Source of the DNA: Hemerocallis citrina
Taxonomy: Eukaryota; Streptophyta; Magnoliopsida; Asparagales; Asphodelaceae
Assembly (NCBI GenBank): GCA_017893485.1
Contig: CM030367.1
Span: forward strand, 143,023,767-143,087,766
Direction of reading: 5' to 3'
Length of the DNA stretch: 64,000 nucleotides
Positions 1 through 11,795 of this stretch are shown here, one piece after another. Each line of letters begins with the position of its first letter. Within the stretch, counting starts at the first letter, position 1. Under the pieces are notes generated by a model. The model saw only the letters and a list, made by a program, of their open reading frames with translations, searched no databases and was not told where the DNA came from. A program made the translations under genes and the position numbers.

Positions 1-1797
1 CTGCCGAGCGTTCTTGACACCGACCATGTTACATGGAAAGTTGGACGTCGGCACCAGCTGCCGAGCATTCTTGACACCGACCATGTTACATAGAAAGTTG
101 GACATCAGCACCAGCTGCCGAGCGTTCTTGACACCGACCATGTTACATGGAAAGTTGGACATCGGCACTAGCTGCCGAGCGTTCTTGACACCGACCATGT
201 TACATGAAAAGTCGGACTTCGGCACCAGCTACCGAGCATTCTTGACACCGACCATGTTACATGGAAAGTTGGATATCGGCACCAGCTGCCATCGACCATG
301 TTACATGAAAAGTTGGACCTCGGCACCATCTGCCGAGCGTTCTTGACATCGACCATGTTACCTGGAAAGTTGGACGTCGGCACCAGCTGCCGAGCGTTCT
401 TGACACCGACCATGTTACATGGAAAGTCGGACTTCGGCACCAGCTGCCGAGCGTTCTTGACACCGACCATGTTACATGGAAAGTTGGACCTCGGCACCAG
501 CTGCCGAGCGTTCTTGACACCGACCATGTTACATGGAAAGTTGGACCTCGGAACCATCTGCCGAGCGTTCCTGACACTGACCATGTTACATGGAAAGTTG
601 GACGTCGGCACCAGCTGCCGAGTGTTCTTGACACCGACCATGTTACATGGAAAATTGGACCTCGGCACCATCTGCCGAGCGTTCTTGACACCGACCATGT
701 TACATGGAAAATTGGACTTCGGCACCAGCTGCTGAGCGTTCTTAACACCGATCATGTTACATGGAAAGTTGGACGTCGGCACCAGCTACCAAGCGTTCTT
801 GACACTGACCATATTACATGGAAAATTGGACCTCGGCACCATCTGCCGAGCGTTCTTGACACAGACCATGTTACATGGAAAGTTGGACGTCGGCACCAGT
901 TGCCGAGCGTTCTTGACACCGACCATGTTACATGGAAAGTCGGACTTCGGCACCAGCTGCCGAGCGTTCTTGACACCGACCATGTTACATGGAAAGTTGG
1001 ACCTCGGCACCAGCTGCTGAGCGTTCTTGACACCGACCATGTTACATGGAAAGTCGGACTTCGGCACCAGCTACCGAGCATTCTTGACACCGACCATGTT
1101 ACATGGAAAGTTGGACATCGGCACCAGCTACCGAGCGTTCTTGACACCGACCATGTTACATGGAAAGTTGGACCTCGGGACCAGTTGCCGAGCGTTCTTG
1201 ACACCGACCATGTTACATGGAAAGTCGGACTTCGGCACCAGCTGCCGAGCGTTCTTGACACCGACCATGTTACATGGAAAATTGGACCTCGGCACCATCT
1301 GCCGAGCGTTCTTGACACCGACCATGTTACATGGAAAATTGGACTTCGGCACCAGCTGCCGAGCATTCTTGACACCGACCATGTTACATGGAAAGTTGGA
1401 CATCGGCACCAGCTACCGAGCGTTCTTGACACCGACCATGTTACATGGAAAATTGGACCTCGGCACCATCTGCCGAGCGTTCTTGACACAGACCATGTTA
1501 CATGGAAAGTTGGACGTCGGCACCAGTTGCCGAGCGTTCTTGACACCGACCATGTTACATGGAAAGTCGGACTTCGGCACCAGCTGCCGAGCATTCTTGA
1601 CACCGACCATGTTACATGGAAAGTCGGACTTCGGCACCAGCTGCCGAGCGTTCTTGACACCGACCATGTTACATGGAAAATTGGACCTCGGCACCATCTG
1701 CCGAGCGTTCTTGACACCGACCATGTTACATGGAAAGTTGGACTTCGGCATCAGCTGCCGAGCGTTCTTGACACCGACCATGTTATATGGAAAATGC
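1..1797 (+). repeat. 57-bp tandem satellite, about 31 copies
   Basis: A head-to-tail repeat of 57 bp runs from the window edge to about 1797, where the last unit decays. The unit contains GACACCGACCATGTTACATG, then a variable GGAC(G/C/T/A)TCGGCACC block. One copy near 283-300 is shortened. Each unit junction carries TCGGCA-CCAGC-TGCCGA, a 6-bp stem with a 5-base loop. Because 57 is 19 codons, the array is open in several frames on both strands; this is an arithmetic effect, not evidence of coding. It lies about 530 bp upstream of a family A LTR, the same relative place as the 250-bp and 70-bp arrays in the other two family A copies, so it is probably an internal array of that element and not an independent satellite. 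Confidence 0.97.
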
Positions 1798-2330
1798 TAC
1801 CTCGGACCTCGCCGAACTCCCTCTCCGCACTCACAACCTAGTCGAGGTGCCTCTGCTCCTCGGCAGAAGGCGCTGAACCACCCATGGACTTCGGCCTCCT
1901 TGGCAGCGAGTGCTCGAAGGGGTCGGCAGTGAGGTAAAAGCATGTAGGCCGCACAATAACCGAGCCGTTCGCCAAAAAATTGAGAAGAAACGATTAAAAA
2001 TTCGGGAGAGTTAAGGAAAACTCCTGGAAAATAATTATAAAGTTGGGAAAATATTTTCTAATCCCCAAGCAAGTAATTATGGCCAAGGACAATCTATTAA
2101 GACCCCCGAATGACGGATCGACACTTCGCAAAGTTAAACGAATATTCCTGTGAAAACACCACATGACCAGAAGAACTCAGAGTGCAACCAACTTGAAAAA
2201 TCACCGCACTACCTCCTTCAAAGATTCAAGACCTTCCATTTGGACTCCAATACAACTCCACTAGCCATTAAAATAGTAAAACTACTCCTCAAAGGCTGAT
2301 TAAACTCAGTCTTCGGGAGTGGGGGGCTCG

Positions 2331-2922
2331 TGATATGGCTAAAAATGGGGTTAAATCGGAACCGTCCAAATCGGGCACGAATCTTGAAGCCCAAGGGTAA
2401 AACAGTAATTTCACCTACCAATGGGTCTGAAGCGGCTACGGGTTCTCCTCCCCAAAGACCCACTAACCCGCGAACGGATCCACCTCAACTGGGTGTGGGT
2501 TTCAACCCGCAGCAAACCCGGTCCAGAAAGGATAGAATTAGGGTTTCTGATTAAATCCTAATCAACGGCCCTGATTCATATCTATCCTTTCACTGGGGAT
2601 CAGGGATTACATTCCTTATCTAACCACAGGGATTACATTCCTAATCTGACCCTAGCGGCGCCTATAAATACCTCCCATCCATCTCCATTAAGAGGTAATC
2701 AATCTTTTGCCAATTTACGCTCTTTCATAATCACTTCTGATTACTGACTTGAGCGTCGGAGGGTGCGTCGCCGGGATCAACCCCGGTGTCTCGCACTTTT
2801 TGCAAGTGTATGGCGGGAGTCAGCATCAAACTCCGGCGGAACAGGTAGCAGGTTTGCTATTCAATGTTTCCTAAGAATCCACAAATACTATCTGTTTGCC
2901 CCCACACCAGATTTAGCGGCAA
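2331..2922 (+). repeat. LTR of family A (copy 1, 3' LTR)
   Basis: It begins TGATATGGCTAAAAAT directly after a purine tract and ends near AGCGGCAA, about three bases short of the terminal ACA seen in copy 3. It contains a TATA-like CCTATAAATACC (near 2660) and the family's conserved block GCGTCGGAGGGTGCGTCGCC. The same sequence occurs at 13830-14443 and 20551-21165 (minus) and 31985-32556 (plus). Confidence 0.88.
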
Positions 2923-3992
2923 TATAGCTCATACAAAAATATATTGTAACATTTTAACACTCCCCCTTAAGTAGGCGCATAAATATTGAAATGCCCAACT
3001 TGTCCACAAATTTCAAGTAAAGCCGATTCGAAACTACCTTACTAAGATATCCGCGAGTTGGTCTTCTGACTTTACCTTAGACATCTCAATAATTTTCTCA
3101 TCTAATTTTTCTTTCACGAAGAACCCAGCCACCTCTACATGCTTCGTCCTATCATGATGGACTGGACTGGCTGCAATATCACATGCCGCTTGACTGTTAC
3201 AATACACCTTAATAGGCTCATTCGGGTCACAACCCAAATCCTATAATAAAAGTTTAAGCCATAAAACTTCAGTTATACTTAGCGCTACTTCTCGATACCC
3301 AGCCTTTACACTAGAGCGTGCAACAACATTTTGCTTTTTACTTCTGCATATATCTAGATTTCCTCCGATAATGGTAAAGTATCCAGAAGTGGAGTGCCTA
3401 TTATCAACATCGGTATAAGACCCCTTTAAGTGACCATGTTTTGCAAATAAGACCCCTTTTCCTGGAGCAGACTTTATATATCTCTAGATTCTCATTACGG
3501 CATCCATGTGTGCTTCACGAGGTGCATACATAAACAGACTCACCACACTTTAGGCATATGACAAATCTGGTTGCTATGTACAAGATACATTAGTCGTCCT
3601 ACCAATCTTTGATATCTCTCCTTATCACACGGCGCTGGATCAGGATCATTCCACAGTTTCAGTCCTTCTTCTAACGGTGTATCAATAGGCTGACAAGCAG
3701 ACATTCCTGTTTCCTTCAACAAATCAAGTGCATACTTTCTTTAAGATAGAAATATACCCTTTTTGAGCGAGAAACATCGATACAAAGAAAATATCTCAAA
3801 GTGCCAAGATCCTTCATTTCGAACTCTTCTGACAAGTCGCTCTTTAATGTCGTTCTTTCCTCAAGATCATTTTCAGTTACTATCATATCATCCACATATA
3901 CTATGAGAGCAGTAATCTTACCTTCTTTCATTTTCAGGAATAGGGTATGATATGAATTACTCTTACAATATCCGAATGTCCTCATTGATTTT
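2923..3992 (-). pseudogene. Copia RT C-terminal part, RNase H and LTR stub (left copy)
   Basis: Read on the minus strand from 3992 this is a decayed Ty1/Copia polyprotein. It begins FTKSMRTFGYCKSN and continues through the catalytic YVDDM of reverse transcriptase (about 3905-3890), then KDLGTLRYFL and the ACQPIDTPLEEGLKL linker. It ends in the RNase H C-terminus (CNSQAACDIA, HDRTKHVEV, KSEDQLADIL; 3034-3210). Frames are broken several times. A purine tract (AAGGGGGAGTG on the minus strand) is followed at 2959 by the LTR start TGTTAAAATGTTACAATAT, cut off after 36 bp by the family A LTR. It is non-functional. The same segment recurs at 33455, 40887, 53470 and 58912. Confidence 0.93.
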
Positions 3993-3997
3993 GTAAA

Positions 3998-6900
3998 TGT
4001 AATGCCCCGCTTCCAAAATACGGGAATTCGAGCCCGTGACGAAGGCTCAGCGAATGATTTAACATCATCCACAAGCTGTACCAGCCTTAACTCAACAACA
4101 TGAAAAGAAATAATCACAACCATGCAGAAAACATAATCACATAAACGAGAATAATATCCAATAACCAAATCTGGGATACTAGAACTTACCAAATAGCTCA
4201 AGAATATGCAATGCAGTAACAGTTCGACGAGTTCCTTTCAGTTACCCTTCACTGTACCTGTATAACATAACTCAAAAGAAAGAAGAAGAAAACCCGTTAG
4301 AGCAAGCTTCGGGCGACAAGTAGTAGGAAACAGTAAAATAAGAAATAAAGGATTATATAACAAGAACAGAAATTGGAACGATATTGGAGCCAATAAATGA
4401 TAAACGGTAACAAAATCAAAAGTTGATAATCAATAATTTAGAATCAGGAATCAATGTTTAATAACCAATATTCAGTAATAGTGTTAATGTTCAGTGTTCA
4501 TTTATGTCTATAAATCTATTATTCATTTTAATCCTAACTAATGCATGTACTACTGCATCCCATACTACAGGTTCCATGCATACAATCAATTTCGTTTAGA
4601 CTAAGGTGGTAGATTCTATAGGTCATGTTCTCGCACGATAACAATAGCAATTTCTTGTACAATAACGATAACAATAGTTGGCACGATAATCCTAAAACAA
4701 TACACGATGAATTGGGATACTGTAGTCAGTAATCCAACAATAAATTGATTACACTAGCCGAGACAATATTTTAGGAACAAAGCCCACAATTCCGAGTATA
4801 GTCAGTATATTATCAACTACCCTAGTCAACCCTTAACCCGGCTTGTTATCATTTTGTTAACAATCATATATGAATATGCATGTGATTAATGTGGACGATG
4901 GTATCAATACTTATGCAACAGGTACAATCAATGAGACCGGTTGCACTAGTACAATTTCAAGATGATATCAAGACTATACAATACAAATGCATGGTCCAAT
5001 TCTTTAAATATGGAAAACATAGTTTATATGCAAAACATAACAATATATGGACTCACTGTACTATAATTTCTATGTACAATGTTTTAAGTTTCTGTGTCAG
5101 GAACTGGGTCGAAACCTCAGTACAAAGTCAAAAAATCTGATTCATGCTGATTCTTCAAATGACAAGGCAGTGTATGTGAATGTTCAATAGTACAATAAAT
5201 TTACGGTTTGGGGTTGAAGTCAATAATAATAGCATGATGAGAAGACTATGAATCAATAACATAGTACAATAAATAAACAATGGAGTTCAATTAGATATGA
5301 TATTCAATTTGATTACTACTTGTCGGATTTTAAAGTGTTTTCTTGAACTAGAAATAATAAAAATGTGTTCAAGAGATGCTTGCCTGTTAGGAGACAATTT
5401 TGATTAAGAAGAGAATAACAGGATAAGAATCCCGAGCGACGATCCAAGACACGTGCGAGCTACGTGCAACGGCAACAACGAACAAGCACCCAACACCAAA
5501 ACACCACACAGCAGATCAAAGCAAACGAATCAGCAACTCAAGATCCACAAAATAGCAAACAGGACTCTCAGATCTTCTACACCAACACCAAACAGCTGGG
5601 CAGCAAATCCAAGATCAAGTCTACATAGCAACTCTACAGCGGATCTCTTCACACAACACTAAACACCAATGTCGGATCCCCTACCCATACAACAGCAACA
5701 TGCCAAATCCCAACTGTCTCCTTCCTTCCACACTCGACAGAGAGGGAGAGAGAGCGGGAGAGACCACGGTGGTGACTGCGGTGAAGGCACGAGGAAGCGG
5801 CGAGGACGATGACAGGCGGCGATGATGTCGCTGTGGTCGGGAGGTGACGACGTCGCTGCGGTCAGGAAGCGACGATAGTGGCGAGGGCGACGACGGGAGC
5901 AAGCGACTCTGTTTTTGCTTCCGAAAATAGGGAAGACGATGACCGGGGGTGCTCAAGCTCGAATGGAGGAGGAAGAAGACGACTGTGGTGGGTTCGAAAG
6001 TTGTTGAGGATGAGCGGGAAAGTTGTTGGGGTTGAAGACGATGGAATGTAGAGGATGCGATGAGGGCAGTGGTTGCGGCGGTGCTCCAACGAGGAAGAGG
6101 AGGGCGGTAGGTAGACGATGGGAGGGTGAACCTTTGGCAGTCGATGGGTTCGAAGAGGACCCAGAGGAAGAAGAAGTCCGAGGCTCAAGCGTTGTTGGGT
6201 TTCGACGGTTGGCACAGTCCAGCGGAAAGCTCGAGCAGAGAGGCAATGCTGGCGGCGAGGAAGGTTGGGGGAGCGAAGAGCGGGAGTAGGGCGGCGCTGC
6301 AGCTGGGTGCAGGCGTCGCGATGCTGCTGCTGGTTGGCGCGCTGAAGGTGGCGCGATGCAGGGGTCACGAGGGGGGGCGACTGCACAGGCGGGAGAGAGA
6401 GAGAGAGACGAGACGGGGCGACGATGAGTTCGAACGAGGATGACGAGGCAATGGCGAGCGAGGTCTCTGTTTCGTTTTCGAAAACAGAGGGGAGAAGGGG
6501 ATACGGGGAGAGAGAAGGGTAGAGGGAAGGGGTTTTATTAAAATATTAATTAATGATATAATAAATATAATAAATATAATGTATAATAATTGGGAGAGAT
6601 TGTAGGGCTAATTATTAGGGATTCAAATTTGGGAGTTAGAGGATGATACAGTTAGGAGTGATTGTGGGGATTGAGGTGGAGAAGATCTAGGTTTGACTGG
6701 TCAATAACAGATTAGAGGGAGAATTGGGCTAATGGATCTTGGGTTTAGGGTAGGCAAGGATCCAATAAGAGATGGGCTTGGGTCGGGCTCAGATTATTAA
6801 TAAATAATGCAAATGAATATAAATTCGGGGTTTAGATGATGGGCTTCATATTACTAAATAATAATACAAGATTATATTAAAATTTATGAGCCTTAACAAA

Positions 6901-7153
6901 AGTAGTAATAATAATACTAATAACAATACATATTAATAATAAAAATAATAATAACAATAATAATAATAATAAAATAATAATCATCATAATCATACTAATA
7001 ATAATAATAAACATAATAACAATACTGATAAGAATAATTATACAAGACAGAATATAATTTATGTTGAAAATTTTCGTGAAAGTAGTCCAATAATAACAAT
7101 AATAATAAAATAATGAAAACAATAATAATAATGGTAATAGTAATAACAATAAC

Positions 7154-7199
<46 letters not shown>

Positions 7200-7478
7200 T
7201 AATGAAAACAATAGCATTAATAATAGTAATAACAGTAATAATAACATTATACAATAAAATAAGTATTTGACTTATCAACTTTATATTAAAATAATCCAAA
7301 CATGAATATATATAGTCGATCAAAAATGGAAAGTGAAGTTAAAATACACTATTATTTGAAATAACATAATTTTCGTTTAGAAAAGATTTTAACTGAAGAT
7401 TTAAAACAATTCTAACAAGTAATAATCGAAATACAGAAAATATTCGGGAAATACATATTTACAGGAACGCGGGTTACA
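3998..7478 (-). mobile_element. solo LTR, 3.5 kb, target duplication GTAAA
   Basis: Ends are TGTAATGCCCCG and GGGTTACA, flanked by GTAAA at 3993-3997 and 7479-7483, so the boundaries are firm. It interrupts the Copia RT between GRFT and TKSM codons; the right-hand copy of this Copia (41095-41115) is uninterrupted, so this insertion followed the duplication. The minus orientation is inferred from 28810-29690, a related LTR that abuts a retrotransposon pol 3' end. Contents are AT-rich with a GC-rich block (about 5700-6500) and a trinucleotide-rich block (6890-7260). I see no internal domain or second LTR. ORFs in it look incidental. Probably a Tekay/Del-like chromovirus LTR by its termini and size. 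Confidence 0.85.
6890..7260. repeat. AAT/AAC trinucleotide-rich tract
   Basis: Long runs of AATAAT and AACAAT units include an almost pure (AAT)n stretch around 7156-7197. Translated on the minus strand it gives runs of Leu or Tyr, which is why spurious ORFs appear here. The same kind of tract lies in the related LTR debris at 29340-29440 and 30280-30600, so it belongs to this LTR family. Confidence 0.9.
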
Positions 7479-7695
7479 GTAAACCTCCCAAACCAAGCTC
7501 TTGACGACTATTTGAGACCATATAGTGCCTTCCTCAACCAACATACTTTATTACTGTGTTGTACTGGTTTATTTGATCCTGGTGGTAGATCCAGATAAAC
7601 CTATCCTGTCAATTCCCCATGCAGAAAGGTATTCTTCACATCAAATTGCTCCAACGATCAGTCAATATTTGCAGCAAGTGACAGTAGAACTCAAA
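7479..7695 (-). pseudogene. Copia RT middle segment (left copy)
   Basis: On the minus strand this reads LLSLAANID, DVKNTFLHGELT, the KPVQHSNKVC region and KALYGLK-SSRAW, the standard order in Ty1/Copia reverse transcriptase. It has in-frame stops, including W to stop after NID and Q to stop in YGLK. It is the 217-bp island left between the two LTR-type insertions, and it joins 11605 upstream to 3992 downstream without loss of Copia sequence. Confidence 0.93.
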
Positions 7696-10600
7696 TGTCA
7701 CGATCCAAATTTTCACCTTTTTTCCACCTACTTACTCAAATCTTTATTTCTATTTTATCATATTAATAGGGATTTTAATAAAAATTTCGGAAAAGTCTCC
7801 CCTAAAATATTAGCCCTTTCGCAGCAATTCTCTACATAATTCTACATTTCAAAATTCATAGCACTTCACAGGCAATATAATTATAACCTCTCAAATCCAA
7901 GCCAAGCAACGACACACAGTCAACATATATATAGGACTCTGGGGCCAAATATCAACATAATATGTAAGATACAATTTTAAAACTAAAAATTCATTTGAAA
8001 ACATAATAGATTTTTAGAAAAACCATAGAAAAACTTTCAAAATCCAACACACAGAACCCAATACTCCACAACGAGGTGGGTACGGGTTTTATCATTCTTA
8101 TCTCATCACTATATGTCAACATCTTGCATAGATACATACAGAATTTTCTAAAATACAATTTATTACACGAATTCTATACTCTATCCCTATTTATATACGA
8201 CTCTAACTAATAGAAATTTAACATTATCTACATTAACAAGCTTATCAATTACTGAGAAAATCACACTACAACTATAGAAGTGACATGTCTCACCTTGCTG
8301 CCACTTGAATCCTGCAAAAGGGCGGTCTAGGGGCATCCATCCTCTGAGAAGGACCCCTCTGACACCCAAACACGACAGGGGTCAGCCATAACTGGTGTGA
8401 GTATAATATAAAAGGTTAGTCATGAATGCAACAAATAATATAAAAGAAATTTAAAGAACATACTATCCTGATGATAATTCAATATAACTTAAACATGAAA
8501 GTATAATAAAAGAAAACTGGATATTATACAAGTAATAATTTTCTAATCTTCAACCAATCTACCATATCAATATGTACCCAATCTACGATACTGCACCCAA
8601 TCCATCCTCTCAATATCTACTCAACCTACCTCGAAGTTGTGCCTCGGCAGGTAGTTCCCACCATTTCTGTAGAAACAGCAGGTAAGTAGTTCCTTGGCCC
8701 AACTCCAAAGCATATCAAACTCATATTATAATTTTGTATTTAATTTAATACTCATTCTTATCTCACTTCATTAATATTCATTCTCATTCCCCACCAATTT
8801 TTATTTACAGCTCATGGTACAACTTACTTTACTTTTTATATTTTCTCATCTTGCAGATAAAACTCACATTGCCTTTTTATTCCATTTTATCTTATTACTC
8901 ACTTTAATTCTCGTTCTTATTTTATAATACACTTAACTTGATTTTTTCTTCACATCTCCTTACACAAATTACTTTTCTTTTCATACATACATGGCATAAC
9001 ACATTCTATTTTCTTATCATATTCATTCCCATAAACCAATTTCTTTATTTTTTTCATATTCATTTACATACATTCTCTTTACTTTTCACATTCATCCTCA
9101 TTGCACAATTTCTTTACTTCTCGTATTCATTCACATAACATACTTTCTTTACCTTTCATTTTTATTCTCATAATACATTTTCTTCACTTTCATATTTATT
9201 TACCTAACACCATTCAATCACTTTTTATATTCATTTTATAATATAACTCACTTCACTATTTATTCTCATTTTATATTATAACTCATTTATAATATAATTC
9301 ATTTTACTCTTCATTCTCATGTCATAAGACAAGTGCTTAAATTCTCGCACACTTTACTTTTATTTTCATTCTTATCTCATAATATAACTTTCACTTTCAT
9401 TCACATCTCATGTTACAACTATCACATCGATACCCTACTAATCCACCTTTGAGATTGTGCCTAGGCAGGTAGTTCCCACTATTTTTGCCGAAATAGTAGG
9501 CGAGTAGTTCCTGGACACAACTTCAAGACATACCAACTTGTTTCATTTCATGTTCTTACTTTAATATCCATTCACGTCTCATATTACCACTTACTTTAAC
9601 TTTTATTCTTATATTGCATAACACATTTTCTTTGCTTCTCTTCTTCCTCCACATACAGATTTTCTTTTACTTTTCATATTCATTTCAAATCATATAGTTG
9701 CTTTACTTTCTCATTTCACACTTTATACTTTCTTTACCTTCTCATTTCATATGTATTAATTTTATTATTCTGTCGACAAGTGCCCTACTTCTTCATCAAA
9801 CTCATTGCTACCTACTAAGGACCTTACGCATCTCATCGCTGCCCACCAAGGGTCTTACGCATCTCATCACTGCCATACAGGTCTTACGCATCAAATACAC
9901 ATATCGCTGTGATACAGTTCTTACACATCAAATAAACATATCGCTGCCATACAGGTCTTATGCATCATATACACATCGCTGCCATACAGGTCTTACGCAT
10001 CAAATATAAATATCGTTGTCGTATAGGTCTTACGCATCACATACACATTGCTGTCATACAGGTCTTACGCATCAAATACACATATCGCTGCCATACAGGT
10101 CTTACGCAATACATACACATCGCTGCCATACAGTTCTTATGCATCAAATACACATATCGCTGCCATACAGGTCTTACGCATCAAATACATATATCGCTGC
10201 CGTATAGATCTTACGCATCACATACACATCATATATACACCAAGCCATTAATCTCATCAATTATCCTATAAAATTCTCATTCATCACCCACACGTCACAC
10301 ACATGCCATGCCATTTTCTCATCATATAATCACATCATGTTTCCATTTTTATTTCCAGCATATCACACACACACACCGTATCATTCATTTCATCATGTTA
10401 TCAAATCACATTATCACATCATACTTTTACATATCATATATACCTCGCTATTAATTCCATCATCATCATCTTAACACATTACATGATCATGCATCGTACA
10501 CACACCATGCTTTTCGTTTCATCACATTAGTCATGTTGTCACACATCATACATACACATACATATATCAATATCAGTATAGTGCCTCAAATCTAAATACT

Positions 10601-11604
10601 ACAACCCCATATCATATATATATGCATACAAGCATCAACCCACTCCCATATCTATATACTAATTTCTTTCACCTCATAATTTACTCTGTATCATACTTAT
10701 GAATTTTCTATACTCAATACACTTTAAACATCACACACAGAAAACCAGAATATAAAATTTCTATAGCACATCATGTATATAAAATCAAAGAGATCATATT
10801 CACCTGAGGAAACACGAAGATCGGCTGTGTAAGCTCTCCGCTATCCCCCAAACTCGCTTTCTCTTCCTATTACCAAGTTTTAACACTTATTAGGGTTAAA
10901 AATATTCAAATCACTCATAAATAACAATTAAAATTATTCTAATATCTCACAGGCATTTCACCGAATATCTGACATGCGCCCAACTTATGCATAATTTACA
11001 ATTTGACTTACTAACTTTTTTCTCAACTTACTCAACACCCACAATATCTCAAATTTTTTGTCCCTAGAATAATCAGGGTGCCTAAATATCTCTATACGCC
11101 AGTTTTTATCAAAAGAAACTAATAACATAACATTGAATAAACATAAAAGCAAATTTGTATACCTTTATGAACTCCTCTTCGTAAATCGATACCATGGCAT
11201 GGAAGAGAACTCCAAAATGATCTAAACCCCCAAAGCAATGCAAAAATACTGATGGAAACTAAGGGTTTTAATCAAACCCTAGGTCACGTGAATGGGTTTC
11301 GACAAAACGAAATTTGGGGGAAAGAGGTTTCGGTCTGACGAAGTGAACAGGTCGGGGAAGAAGAAAAAAAATTTGGAATTTTTTTAGGCCCCCCCCCTCC
11401 CCCCTAGACCAAACATTTATTTTAGGCCCCCAAAGTACTCCTTATCATAATAAAGTTCAATAAAAACCACTCCACCAAATAAATAAATAAATCAAAGAAT
11501 ATATATTAAATAAAATTGCATATTTATGCATAATAATATCAATAACAATAATATCTAATAGGAATAGAAGAATACAAACGATTGTAAAATAAAGGGGTGT
11601 TACA
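7696..11604 (-). mobile_element. LTR-type insertion (solo LTR), 3.9 kb, in Copia RT
   Basis: On the minus strand it begins TGTAACACCCCTTTATTTTAC and ends GGATCGTGACA. Flanks are TCGAA (11605-11609) and TCAAA (7691-7695), a 5-bp target duplication with one change. The same element sits at the identical Copia codon (in NTVR) at 37939-40886, where the duplication TTCGA is perfect, so it was present before the inverted duplication. The left copy is about 960 bp longer, mainly in the AT-rich region 8700-9880. It contains a 35-37 bp minisatellite and two copies of a conserved GGTAGTTCCCACCATTT block. No coding domain is seen. No partner LTR is adjacent, so I call it a solo LTR. Confidence 0.85.
9880..10215 (-). 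repeat. 35-37 bp minisatellite inside the LTR
   Basis: About nine units of CATACAGGTCTTACGCATC plus an ATACACATATCGCTGC tail follow each other with small length changes. The same array lies in reverse at 39335-39690 inside the duplicate LTR. Short ORFs here are repeat artefacts. Confidence 0.9.
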
Positions 11605-11795
11605 TCGAACTGTGTTGAAGTTTGCCACAGGTGCAAATGATTCGTCATAATCAATTCCATAATTGAGTATGCCATTTGGCAACCAATCTTGCCTTGTATC
11701 GCTTTATCGAACCATCAGACCTATACTTCACCGTGTAAATCCATCTGCATCCTAGCAGCTTCTTTCCTGTTGGTAGTTCGACTAATTGGAATATC
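11605..11795 (-). pseudogene. Copia RT N-terminal segment (left copy)
   Basis: The minus strand reads QLVELPTGKKLLGCRWIYTV, then the SDGSIKRYKARLVAK block and VANFNTVR, which is the start of the Ty1/Copia reverse-transcriptase domain. The usual upstream gag, protease and integrase are absent; instead the FAR1-like transposase tail lies directly upstream on the same strand. A frameshift follows KARLVAKW. It is non-functional. Confidence 0.92.

Larger units (their letters stand above)
1..2922 (+). mobile_element. family A gag-only LTR retrotransposon, 3' part (copy 1)
   Basis: This is the 3' end of an LTR retrotransposon on the plus strand: 57-bp array, then an AT-rich spacer (about 1950-2310) like 31550-31980, a polypurine tract (GGGAGTGGGGGGCTCG, 2315-2330) and an LTR from 2331. 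No gag or pol is visible; the 5' part lies outside the window. The full-length relative at 13830-21165 identifies the family. The LTR abuts a Copia LTR remnant at about 2923, so this element inserted into that Copia LTR. Confidence 0.85.

Noticed and set aside
1..1797. Resemblance of the 57-bp array to a CRISPR array
   Set aside because: There are no unique spacers; the whole unit repeats, the setting is a plant retrotransposon, and no cas genes are present.
752..1841. Long ORFs (up to 321 codons) in the first 1.8 kb
   Set aside because: They are produced by a 57-bp repeat without stops; they overlap in several frames on both strands and have no start context or domain.
5862..6443. GC-rich ORFs on both strands, 5.7-6.5 kb
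   Set aside because: They overlap each other, are low complexity (Ser/Pro/Arg-rich) and lie inside a solo LTR with fixed boundaries; no domain is visible.
6877..7323. ORF with poly-Leu/Ile runs that looks like a membrane protein
   Set aside because: It is a translation of (AAT)n-type trinucleotide repeats in an LTR.
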